Below, piece by piece: positions 10,795 to 21,245 of a stretch of 64,000 bases of DNA (positions are counted from its first letter, which is position 1; each line of letters opens with the position of its first letter). The notes beneath the pieces are model-generated. The model had not been told where the DNA came from and did not search any database. It worked only from the letters and a program-made list of their open reading frames with translations. This DNA comes from Monarcha castaneiventris obscurior. Lineage: Eukaryota; Chordata; Aves; Passeriformes; Monarchidae. The stretch lies in the NCBI GenBank assembly GCA_026261815.1, contig JAMPIT010000575.1, forward strand, positions 39,285,501 through 39,349,500, given 5' to 3'. The position numbers and the translations under genes are program-made.

Positions 10795-12371
10795 ACAGGA
10801 CAGGGAGAGAAAATATGTTTGAAAAATTTGTGGGTCAAGATATGGACAGTGAGACCACCCACTGATTGTCATCATGGGCAAAACACCATTTACTTTGGGG
10901 AAATAAATTTAATTTATTTATTCAACAGAGTAGGATAATGAGAAATAAGAAAAAATCTAAAACCACCTACACCCCCATTTCTTCCCAGGCTCAAGTTCAC
11001 TGCTGACTCTTCTACCTTCATGCCCTGAGCAGTACAGTGGGACTGGGAAATGGGGCTAATGTTGCTCTGCCATGGTGCTATTGCTGGCTAGCCAGAGCAC
11101 CGGACAATGTTCTGTCTGGGGCAGGGGGGGGATGGAAGCTGATGGCAGTGCTGGAGGGCAGGTGAAGCACCAGCTCGGGTTCGCCTTGCCCTCCGATGGC
11201 CAGGTGTGCAAAGGAGGAAGGGAAAGGCAGAGAGGCTCCCTCGTGGGACAGGGAAGGGTTTATTAGAGAACAAAAACCCACGGGGAGAGCCACAAGGGAA
11301 GCCACGAGGGAAGCCAGGGAAATGAATTGGGCGTGGGGTCTTATACCCCTACGTAATAGGCATGGAAAACACATAATAACCAATCAAATACCAGTTATGG
11401 GTACAAGGTGGGGGAGTGTTACGAGGTGGGGGAGAAGGGATTAGGGTGAATGGGAGAAGGAGTGGGGAAAGAGGAGTAACAGAGGCCAATCAAATATTGA
11501 GTAACATAGAACTTTATGGAGAACTAATCAAATATGGGGAGGGGGGCAATAATCATGAGGGCAGCGGGGCAGCAGCCAATGGTCAGCGTGTTTTACACAG
11601 CCTTTTGGGTGCTCACTGTACCTTCACTGTACCTTGTGCTGTGGAGGCATCAAACCACTGGACCTGTTGGTCTGCTTGGTCCAGCTGACCATGGCTCTGG
11701 CCATGGCTCAGCGCAACATTGCTCCTTTCCCCTCATGGTCTTCCTCTGCTCCAGTGTGGGGTCCTTCACATGGGAGACAGTCCTACATGAACTATTTCCC
11801 TGTCGGTCCCCTCCACAGGGTGTAGTTCTTTAGGAACAGACCGCTTCAGCATGGGTCCCTCGCTGGGCCACAGGTTCTGCCAGGACCCTGCTCCAGCACA
11901 GGCTTCCCTTGGGGTCACAGCCTCCTTTGGCCACCTGCTGTGGCTGGGATTCTCCAGGGGCTGCCAGAACTGTTTGGTTATTTGCTCCACCATGGATCTC
12001 CGTGGGCTGCAGGGTCACAGCTGCCTCACCAAGGTCTGCACCAGGGGCTGCAGGGGAATCTGTGTTTCAGTGCCTGAAGCGCCTCCTGCCCCTCCTTCTG
12101 CACTGACCTTGGGGTCTGTGGGGCTGTTCCTCTCACATATTCTCACTCCTCTCACACCTTAAGTGCAGTTTATTGACCTTTTCTCAAATATGTTGTCCCA
12201 GAAGTGTTACCAGCACTGCCAATGGCCTCAGCTTTGGTCAGCAGTGGGCCCTTTTTGGAGGTATCTGGAATCAGCTGTATCAAACTGAGGGACAACCTCT
12301 GTCTTTTTTTCTCACAGAGGCCACCTTTTTAGCCCTTTTGCTACTGAAATCTTTCCTTGTAAACCAAATAC
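10795..12371 (-). mobile_element. ERV LTR (family 1), minus strand, interrupted by another LTR
   Basis: The left end starts inside U5 (CAGGACAGGGAGAGAAAATA); the terminal TG part is missing. Then come GGGCAAAACACC, an antisense polyadenylation signal in TTTATTTATT at about 10915, and a GC-rich section. After a foreign insertion (11076-11688) the LTR resumes with GCTCCAGTGTGGGGTCCTTC and its imprecise roughly 30-bp repeats. It then runs through CTCACATATTCTCACTCCTC and CTCAAATATGT to the U3 terminus near AAACCAAATAC. Open frames in the repeat region are by-products of its composition. It lies inside an ancient CR1, which continues on both sides. Confidence 0.88.
11076..11688 (-). mobile_element. 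Solo ERV LTR (second family) nested in the family 1 LTR
   Basis: This block is unlike the surrounding LTR and breaks its alignment with the copy at 17139-18175. It carries LTR landmarks on the minus strand in the right order. CCAAT-type motifs are repeated (antisense of CCAATCAAATA at about 11381, 11486 and 11524). A TATA-like GGGGTATAAGACCCC is centred near 11345 and AATAAA near 11262. The minus-strand end is CA (plus strand TGCTATTGC at 11076). A CCATGG 6-mer flanks both sides (11070-11075 and 11689-11694), as a 6-bp target duplication would. The other terminus reads TC where TG is expected, so the exact boundary is uncertain. Confidence 0.72.
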
Positions 12372-12429
12372 TATATAAATATTATATATATAATTTATAT
12401 ATAAAATATATAAATATTTTAATACGAGT
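12372..12429. repeat. AT-rich simple sequence
   Basis: An A/T-only stretch of TATATAAATATTATATA type lies exactly at the LTR boundary. It may have grown out of the insertion site or the target. Confidence 0.7.
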
Positions 12430-12600
12430 TTTACTTATAGAGAAGCCCATTCCTTTTTCATCCTCCTTTCTTAATTTTTCTTTCTTTTAAAAAAGCAGAC
12501 CTTATGCTTTGGCTTATTTTTATTTTCCTCATCTGAATACAAATTCTACTTTTAAAGGATAATTTCTTCATTAGTGATATGCTCTGTATTGACTGTTATC
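12430..12600 (-). mobile_element. Ancient CR1 ORF2 fragment, antisense, right half
   Basis: After the LTR the ancient CR1 consensus resumes with 'CTTATGCTTTGGCTTATTTT', 'TATTTTCCTCATCTGAATAC' and 'CTACTTTTAAAGGATAATTT'. In the ancestral element these lie a short distance 5' of the part seen at 9790-10794. Orientation and order are consistent with one element split by the LTR insertion; a short piece between the halves is not visible. Confidence 0.65.
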
Positions 12601-12764
12601 ACTCAGGAAGTGGATCTTATGATGAATAGCTCCATGAAAATGACAGCTCTGTGTTCAGCAGTGGTCAAAAATAAATTGAATCTGAGCAACTATAAAAAAA
12701 AGAATAGAAAAGAAAACAGAAAACATAATCATATCAGTAGAAAAAGCTCTTATCTCAAAATCTA

Positions 12765-13040
12765 AAAAAGGATGGAACAGAACTGGAAGAGGTTCACAGA
12801 AAGCCACCAAGAATAATCAAAAATATAGAATGGCAGTCAAGGGAATTCATAAATAGCCCAGGACTGCTCAGTCTGAAAAGCGACAATTTAGGGAAGGCTT
12901 TGACAGAAATCTGTCCTATCATAAGGGAAAAGGAATAGATAAAAAGAGACAGATGGTTCATTTTCTCTTCCAAAGCGAGAATAGAGTATCACATGCTGTT
13001 AGCAGGTGGTAGGTTCAAAGAAAAAAAAAAAAGAGGGACG
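12765..13040 (+). mobile_element. Ancient CR1/L3-type LINE 3' fragment
   Basis: The plus strand contains 'AGAGGTTCACAGAAAGCCAC', 'GACTGCTCAGTCTGAAAAG', 'GATGGTTCATTTTCTCTTCC' and 'AGCAGGTGGTAGGTTCAAAG'. These are in the order of the conserved 3' part of old amniote CR1 elements. Decay is heavy. It ends in an A-rich run at 13020-13032. Orientation is opposite to the neighbouring ancient CR1 at 9790-12600, so it is a separate insertion. Confidence 0.7.
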
Positions 13041-15479
13041 CAGTTGTCTACATAATATGTAGGTAGGTAACTTTCTCTCCCCAGGTCACTTTTCTTTCAG
13101 CATTCTTTACTTTACACAAAAAGACACTGCAAGCAGGATATGAACTGCTTACAAGCACACAATGATTTAATGGCTGGCTAGAACACCCAATGGGGAGCAA
13201 AAAATTACCATTCCTGTGCTCACATGCCTTGTGATCATCTCTGGAGCAGCAGTAGTATGATGGTGGGAAGTGTCAGTCAGCCCTGTTGTGTTCTGGCATG
13301 GGTTGGTTTTGGTGCTGCCAAGAAGCAGGTTCTGTGCTTTTTCCATAGGTCTGAGCAGCTTCATGTCAGTATTTCTCTCCTGAATTTCTAAGGTGCTAAT
13401 TGTTGCCTCTCACTTCAGTTTGTGTATTTTACTTTTGTTACCTTGTAAAGTGTTAGCTTACTTGTCCCCTGACATCTGAAAAACAGGTTACTCTTAAACC
13501 AAGCCAAACCAGAGTGTTATGCTGGAGGCAGCTGCATCTTCATGGGTTACACTTAGAAAGAATTTTGCTCAGGATATTTTGGATGCTAAAGGTTTGTATG
13601 TGTTGAAAAGAAGTGGACAAAAATATCACTTTGAGATATTAGATAGAAATACCACTGATTCTACTAAAGGTCTGTTTCTGTTTCAAGAAGCTCCTGAGTA
13701 GTAAATCACTGTGGACTTCAGAGAGCATTCACAGCATGCCTCATCATTTTGATCTCCCTTAGAATTCTGCTTGTCATCATTGATGGAAGTGGGATGTGGG
13801 GCTTGGCCAGCCTTTGGTCTGGCTCAGCACAGCTGCTTTTGTGCTCTGAAAACCTTTGCTCTGACATAACTGTGTGGTCTGGATTTAGTACTTTGATTTT
13901 TTTAACACTTCTTTTGCCAGAGGTTGCATGTTTCTTCTGGCATAACCTTCTAAGCAATGCTGTCCGTAGATTTTTTTTTCATTTTCATTCCTCTTAATTT
14001 GTTTTCACCATGCTTTCTTGGAGGTTTCTTTTTTATTTTTTTTCCCAAAAGTTTCTTTTATATGAAGAGGATGTAGTATGGAGAGGAAGGAAAAGTTTTC
14101 AATCAGATTTTGAATGAGTGAAGTTTGAGGCAAAGTAGAATATTTTAAGAGTGTGCCAGTGTAGATTTAGCTACTTCATTTAAAAACACACATATTCTCC
14201 TCTTGCATATTTCAAAATGCAGTCATTTTGGTATCTCACTATTTAACTATTTATCATAAGCCATTATTACAATTTCCCAGATGATGAGTATTAATTAAAG
14301 CATCAAATTATTCTTTTCTTTTCATTCCTTGTAGTGGTCTTAATGTTAGCATTTCTGAGGCACTATCACAGACACATGATGATATAAAGCAATCCAAATG
14401 ATATATTCTTTAATCTAAGCATGATATTTTTGTTCACATAAATTGTGTTAATTTTTATAGTTAATTCATTTACTATATTTAACCTTCAGTTTTCTTTAGG
14501 TTCTGGAACTTTTCTCTAGCAGTCTGATCCACTTTGCAGTTCTATATATTATCTTGTTTTTCAAGGCACACAAATTATTTGTTTCCCTGTTGAAGATTTC
14601 CATGCTTGTTATGTCCATATCCTCACTTCCAACTAGTCCCTTTGGTTCATTCATCTTGCTTTATTACTTTTCAGTATTTATAGACTTCTACTATGAGAAA
14701 GACACATTTTCCTTTGATCTAGTTGTCTATTTTTACATCCATATTTTTGTGGTGAGAGGATTCTTTGATGTCTCCTATCCGAGTTGTATTGAATCATATC
14801 TCTTTTTGGAGGCTGAAAATTTTGCACTTAAGAGGATGAATAATTTCAAACTGTTTTGTCTAATTCCCTTGTTAGATTCCCTAATATTTATAAAAACAAA
14901 AACAAAACAAAAAATCAACAGCTTCAACTATTTTATATTTTGAAGTCAAATACCAGTGCGTGTTTCATATCGACCTAGACAGAAATTATCTTATTTTTAT
15001 AGGACTGATATATTTCAAAGGTTTCTGAAAATCCTTTCACTGCCTCAAATTACTCCTGCAACTGTGTTTTAACACAGTTTCTTGTCAGCTCGTGTACCAA
15101 ACCCTGTAAACCTTCCAGAGAGTACTATTGTCAAGACTTTATGTCAATATTGAAAGATCAAATTTTGCATCCTTTCTCTCCCCTGCTACGTCATGGGCAC
15201 TTCATTGACAATGTAAAACAGTTAGAAACCTTGTGAGGTTCATTGTTTCCATATGCAACAGAGAGGTTATGGGCATTTAGAGCTGACTGTGCTCAAGTGT
15301 TGAAAGTAATCTTAACTGTGCATATCACAGAACTTCTGGAGAAAGACTGCTCCTGATCTCTCCACACTGCCCTAGGACAGACCTCCAAAGAGTCATTTTT
15401 TCCTTCCATTACCTCCTGAGCTCATGAAATAAGGGGTAGGAGGACACAGTCAGTTCTGACTAAAATCTCCATGGCTCTC
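13041..15479. other. Unassigned non-coding stretch
   Basis: About 2.4 kb of AT-rich sequence. Frames at 13519-13701 and 14554-14943 (plus) are open but have no recognisable domain and no splice or start context I can defend. The 14200-14960 part may be further ancient repeat, but I could not align it convincingly. Confidence 0.45.
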
Positions 15480-15789
15480 TTGGGGAAATAGTGATGTCTC
15501 TCCCAGACAATTGCCCACAGTTTTTATACTGGGCATGACACTATGATATGGAATATGATTTTGGCTAGTTTGGGTCAGCTGTTCTGGCTGGGCTTCCTCC
15601 AGATTCTTGTGTCCCTCCTCACTGGCACAGCTTGAGACACTGAAAAGTCCTTGGCTTAGGGTAAGCAGTGCTCAGCAACAACCAAAGCATCAGTGTGTTG
15701 TCAACATTATTCTCACAGTGAGCCCAAAACACAGTGCTGTGCCAGCTACTAAGAACAAAATGCATTTTATCCCTGCCAAAATCAGGACA
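15480..15789 (-). mobile_element. ERV LTR (family 2), U3 part, minus strand
   Basis: The plus strand reads the reverse complement of a widespread bird LTR: 'TTTTTATACTGGGCATGACA' (antisense TATA), 'TAGTTTGGGTCAGCTGTTCT', 'AAGCAGTGCTCAGCAACAAC', 'TGTGTTGTCAACATTATTCT', and the terminal TCCCTGCCAAAATCAGGACA. On the minus strand the LTR starts TGTCCTGATTTTGGCAGGGA. A TATA-like box follows at 15521-15528 about 265 bp in. The R and U5 side left of about 15480 is not clearly recognisable. This is the same family as 37345-37756, which keeps mostly the other half. Confidence 0.8.
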
Positions 15790-17138
15790 CCCTCTCAGCA
15801 TGGTGTTAGGAAAGCAGAAACACCTACAAGGACCCCGAGGGCTAGGCATGAGATAATCTCCTGCTTGGGTAGCTTAGTCTAGAATGAAGTGAGTTTGGCC
15901 TCAGTTTAACCTTAAAGCACAGGCTGGAACTTGTATAACTGCCATATATCTGCCACGTTACAAATCTTACTAATCATGTTGATTTAGTATTTTTTGTGCC
16001 AAAGGGGAGCATTGTTGGCAGAAAAAAACAGCCTCAACTAAAAAAAATGGATGGTAAGTGCGCAAAAAACCCCCAAAACCCATCACTGGAAAGCTCCAAT
16101 TGGGTAAATCCATTCTTCTTATTAACTGAGCATTTTCATTACACCTTTTATGGTTGTCACGCTTCGTTATTTTTCATGTTTGGTAATAGATTTTATGGTA
16201 CTGTCAAAGTGATACTGATCACTCCCTTGAAATGTTTTTAATTTCAAAATGTGCTCTGCTGTAGTATGAAAACTTTGCTTAGATGTCGGATGCAACTGTC
16301 TTTTATTATAGGTCAGCTGGTGTGGATCCCATCACTGGTAATGGAGAAAATTACATAAAGATAAAGCTGATTGTATGGAATCATTACTATATATTAGAAT
16401 AAAGATCATTCATTTCCCAAAGTTTACACTAGATGAATATGCATGTGAATCTACTAGAAATCATGCCAGCTCAAATAATTCAAAGTGATTATACTTTTCC
16501 TTAGCAATTTTTTGTTAGACAAATAGAAATCAAACTTGAGATGAAATGTACTTGAGAGATTTTACTACCTTAAAATCAGTATTTTTATTCCTTATCTTTC
16601 AGTTTCGATGTCAATACTTTTACTTTAGAAATTATATTTATATGTTAAAAACTCATAGCTAATATGAATCCTGATTACATATTGTTCTTAATCAGAAGGT
16701 AATGAAAATTATCCTTGATATAAATGACAATAACAAACATAGGTATTTATAGCATTACTCAAAAATTGAAAGTGTGACCCATAGGAATATTTACTGTATT
16801 TCTAAAACACATGTTTTAGATTGTGTTGAAGACACTAACATGTCAAAATATGTTTTCATGTTGAACCAAAAAAAATGAAAAATGTCAATTTCTCTCATAA
16901 GTAAGTTTTATAAAAAAATAGTTTTTTCCACTTAACTGGAAAATCTTGTTCTATAAATATATATATATTTAAAGAAAACAGAATAAATAGAGTCTGTTCG
17001 AGTTTTAGCTCTTTTATTTGTTGTTTTTTTTTAGTTGAGTCTTATAAATAAATACATAATGTCTCACTCAGAACCATGCAATTCACTGCTGAGTGGAATA
17101 AAAAGAATCATGGAGACCAAAGTATATTCAGTAATGGA
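15790..17138. other. Unassigned non-coding stretch
   Basis: About 1.3 kb between two LTRs, strongly AT-rich, with small poly(A)/poly(T) runs. No repeat family, exon or RNA gene was recognised. Confidence 0.5.
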
Positions 17139-18175
17139 TGTCACGGGTTAAGGCTGGCCAGATACCCACCAAAGCTGCTCTCTCACTCCTCACCGCAAAC
17201 TGGGCATAGGAGAGAAAATTTAACGAAGGGTTCATGAGTTGAGATAAGGACCGGGAGAGACACCACTCATCAAATACCATCATGGGCAAAACAGGCTCAA
17301 CTTAGGGATATGAAGTGAATTTATTACTAACAAAATCATAGCAAGATAATGAGAAGTAAAATAAGCCCTTAAAAACACCTTCCCCGCATCCTTTTCTCCT
17401 TCCTGCCTCTACCTCTTCCCCCGGCAGTGCAAGGAGACAGGGAATGGGGGCTATGATCAGTTTATCACCTGAGGCTTTCTTCTGCTGTTCAGGGAAAGGA
17501 GTCCTTCCTCTGCTGCATTGTGGGATCTCTCCCATGGGACACAATTCCCTGCAAACTTCTCCAACGTGAGTCCATCTCGCAAGCAGCAGCCCTTTGCAAA
17601 CTGCTGCAGGCTGGGTCACTCTTCCATGGGCTGCAGTCCCTCAAACTCAGGCTACTCCAGCATTGGCCTCTCTCTCCATGCATCTCCCATGGGATCACAG
17701 CCTCAGGCATCCACCTGCTCCAGCGTGGGCTCCTCCATGGGCTGCAGGTGGATCTCTGTATTCCTGTGGATCTCCAAGCACTGCAAGGACACAGCTGCCT
17801 CACCATGGGCGTTACCACGGGCTGGAGATGAATCTCAGCTCTGGTACCTGGAGCACCTCCTCCCCTCCTTCTTCACTGACCTTGGTGTCTGCAGACTTGT
17901 TCCTCTCACATGTTCTCACTCTGCTTTTCTCTGGTTGAAATTAAAACTGTGGCACAACCTTTTTTTTTCTTTTTCCTTAAATATGTGATCACGCATTACC
18001 ACCATTTCTAATTGGCCCAGGCTTGGTCAGTGGCACATCCATCTTTGGAGCCACCAGGCATTGGCATTGGCACCAGGCATTCCAGACACTGAGGAAGCTT
18101 CCAGCAGCTTCTCACAGAAGCCACCCATGTAGCAACTCTCCTGCTTCCAAACCCAGGAAATTCAAACCCAATACA
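17139..18175 (-). mobile_element. ERV LTR (family 1), near full length, minus strand
   Basis: Both termini are present: TGTCACGGGTTAAGGCTGGC at the left and AAACCCAATACA at the right, so on the minus strand it runs TGTATTGGG...CCCGTGACA. Motifs in plus order are GGAGAGAAAATTTAACGAAG, GGGCAAAACAGGCTCAACTT and TTTATTACTAAC (antisense AATAAA at about 17318). A GC-rich run of imprecise roughly 30-bp units (CTCCAGC...GGGCTGCAG) follows to about 17830, then CTTAAATATGT at 17977-17987. The polyadenylation signal is about 650 bp from the TATA-like motif, implying an unusually long R. Flanking pentamers (ATGGA and GTGTC) do not match, so no target duplication is visible. Several frames of 100-156 codons inside it are compositional artefacts. 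Confidence 0.9.
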
Positions 18176-18644
18176 GTGTCACTTCACACTCTTATGGGTT
18201 CCAGCTTTTCTCCATATCAAGTTGTAAATCCATCATCTCTTTGGGGCTTTTGAGTGCACTGAAATGCCAGCTACTGTACTCTCTAACTGAGCTCAAAAAT
18301 ATCAGCATCAGATTTACTCACTTAGGGTTTGTTTTTTGGGGGTTGGGGAGTGGAATTTCTTTTAGCACAGATAATGGAAACTGGAAAACATTCCTGGTTT
18401 TTTTTTTCTGGTTATTTTTGGTCTTTTGTTAATTTGATAGAATTTTGTGGAAAAACTACTTTGTCCTAGACACTTAAGTGAAAAAATTCACCCTAACTAA
18501 TGGCTACATACAGGCTAGCCTAATAACTACATTTATATTAAGCTAGTTGTACAGGATCTCTTTACATTGAGTGAAAGGTAAAGTATCTAAGTTTTCAGTG
18601 AAGATAGTCCAAAATGGGAATTTACAAGATCGTCTTATGTTTTC

Positions 18645-18676
18645 ACTGCAATATTATTATACTGCAATATTATTAT
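18645..18676 (+). repeat. Perfect 16-bp tandem duplication
   Basis: ACTGCAATATTATTAT occurs twice back to back. This is a local replication-slippage type duplication with no other context. Confidence 0.95.
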
Positions 18677-21075
18677 CACTGCAGACTTATTTAACTGTTA
18701 TATTTCAGTTACTCAGAAATGGGGGGAAAAAAAAATATTGACATGTGGCATATTCTTTTAATTATACCGAAGACAGTATCTGAAAGTGGAAACTAATTTC
18801 ACGGGTGATTTTTCTTGTAAAGGTGTGCTCAACTCCTTTTTAATTTTTTTTTTCTCTTTTATATGTTTATCCTGAGCTGGAATTTCATGTCTTACAGAAA
18901 GGTTTTTTTTTTTTTTAAATCACATTTTTATATTTAAAAGTTATATTCAATGTACATATATATTATAGATGTGTTTGGTTTATGGTTCCCTTGGGAAATC
19001 TGTCACATTCTGAGGTTTACCGAGGGTCATTCTAAAAAAGGCAGACTTTCTAAATGGCTACACTGTCCTGAAAAAGGTGCTATATAGTTATCATACTTAG
19101 TAGATCAGATGGTTTGTAGCAGAACTTCTGAAATGCAACACCAGAAATAACTTACGCTTTTGAGAAAGCATGTCATGTGTCATATTTTCATATGGTGTTT
19201 GTTAGAAAATGAACATTCACGATAGTCAAACAATATTTTAAAATCACGCCTCATGGAAAAGTTGTTACGAAGTTTAACACAAGATCTGTTACTAATACAT
19301 TAAGCCCACAAATAAAATTGTGCATATAATCTCTAAAAACTATTTCTCCTTTCTTTTTTTTCAAACAAATAAAACAAATAATCACTCTGAGTTTTATGAC
19401 ATTATGAAATTGACAGAGGCTGCGTGTAAAGTGGAAGTTATGCAGTGTTGAAACAAATCTGTTATGGGCATTGTACAACAAATATAAGAATTTTGTTTCA
19501 TTCTTTCAACTCTGAAATAAAAACAAAGCTCTGTGAACTGGAGAAAATGAGGCCAGGCTTTCCATAAGTAGACCTATGGAGATTTTTTTCATGTCAGTGT
19601 GAACTTCTGCATGTGTTAACGGCAGAATAAATATCACTGTTGGGTTTGATGTCTCTCATTTGGAGTCAACAGATTAAGAACAATACCAGCTTCAGGTTTG
19701 CTACTAAATTTCCTCTATCCAAACTAAAATGAAGGCTTAGCTCCTTCAGTGTCCTGCCAAAAACCAAGGTGTCCTTTAAGCCAGGTTCAATGTAACTGCA
19801 TGTATATTCTCTGTAAGTAGTTTTGTTGAGCTGAAATAATTCTTATGCTAACTGTAGGCAAGATAGAGCAGCGAATCAAAGAGAAATATTATATTTGGGG
19901 ATTCAAATAACTTGTATCTGGAAAAATTTCTGTTTGTTGATGTTACTGCTGGAAATATACTCTTGTTTTTTAAAACCTGGTCCCCTAGGGTTCCTCATGT
20001 TTTACGTATGAGGAAAGAAATATTCAAGTGAATTCTTGTTTCTCCACTATATCACTCCATGAAATAGCATAAATAAATGCAGCAGTGAGAGGAAAGACTT
20101 TTTGCTAGCAAAGGAAAATGGATGACAGAATAAATGGCGGTTGAATGAAATTCTTCATTCTGCATTTGTCAGTGGTCCATACAACAAAATATGGACATGA
20201 CTAGAGGGCATCTATAAAGTATATACAAGACTTAATTTAATTATTTGCTCAAATTCTTTTCTGGAATTGATATTAATAAGACTTTGGAGGATCTGACTTA
20301 AGGCTTTACCTCACTGTAATCATGAAAAGGAAGCTACAGCAACATTCAAAGGAGCAGCCTAAGTAGCTAGTTACTACTTGTGAGGCTGGTGCCTAGTGGA
20401 GCTGGATTTACTCTGTTACTCTCCAGGTCCAGCTTTAGATATGTGAGCACGGGTGCTGGGGTCTGAGTGTAGCCAAATGAAACAATGGTTGCATCTCAGT
20501 AAATCAATGTTTGAAAAAGAAATAGTCTCAAAACCTGAATAACAGATAAATAAGACAAGTGGGTTAATGAAAATACAAATGAAGTATGCAGATGTAAACT
20601 TTCATATGTGGTCTTTAACTTCTTTCACTGATATTAAACCCTGTAATTTAGTCATGTGTCACTCAACCCCTCTGCCATGTCCACCCTCCCTTCAGAATAG
20701 TCCAGACTGTGAAACGTGCCTCCCAAATCTGCTGGATTTATCTGTAGCTTCACTGCAACCGATGTATACTGTCATCTGCCTTAGGAAGCTCAGCCATCCT
20801 ATACTCCACCTGGTATTCAAAGATACCTTGCAGAAGGGTATCAGTCCAGTTAACATCTGTCCTAAGGTGTTAATCTCGGTTCTCTGTCTTTGTCCATAGC
20901 TGAGGAGCTCCAGGAAGAAGAGGTGTGGCAATAAGCTGCCTAAAACAGCCTGGCCTCCCTCCTAAGGGCCCTTCAGGTATGAACAGGGGTTACACATCTT
21001 CTTTTGGCTAACTGGGTATAGATCTTTAAGGTGGACTTTCCTGCTGTAATGAATTGGGATATCCAAACTACCACA
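18677..21075. other. Unassigned non-coding stretch
   Basis: AT-rich sequence with T runs near 18848-18860 and 18903-18918. At about 20888-20900 a CCATAG precedes a purine-rich stretch that superficially resembles a splice acceptor and exon. No donor or conserved frame supports it. Confidence 0.45.
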
Positions 21076-21079
21076 GCTG

Positions 21080-21245
21080 TTCTCTATGACCCTGAGTAAG
21101 CTACTCAGTCTAACTTTTTTTATCTCCTGTGTTTGCTCATGTCTGTTGAAATGATAACATTTTCAAGGTATCTCGCCTCTGTCTGTGTATTGTCCAGTCC
21201 AGCACAATGGAGTCCTGATCTTTGGTGGAACCTCTATATACCATT
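21080..21245 (+). mobile_element. Ancient MIR-like SINE relic
   Basis: The plus strand reads 'CTATGACCCTGAGTAAGCTA', 'CTCAGTCTAACTTTTTTTAT', 'GCTCATGTCTGTTGAAATGA', then 'AGCACAATGGAGTCCTGATC'. This parallels the MIR/CORE-SINE body (TGACCTTGGGCAAGTCACTT...CTCATCTGTAAAATG) and the sauropsid tail AGCACAATGGGGTCCTGGTC. It is heavily diverged, as expected for an insertion predating the bird radiation. Confidence 0.6.

Noticed and set aside
14554..14943. Plus frame of 129 codons, and a possible ancient repeat at 14200-14960
   Set aside because: No protein family is recognised. Some phrases resemble ancient antisense CR1, but I could not align several blocks in order, so I did not annotate it.
17302..17988. 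Overlapping frames of 103-156 codons on both strands
   Set aside because: They fall in the imprecise GC-rich repeats of the family 1 LTR, which is U5/R non-coding sequence.
20880..20935. Acceptor-like TTTGTCCATAG followed by a purine-rich stretch
   Set aside because: No matching donor or conserved frame was found; chance is likely.
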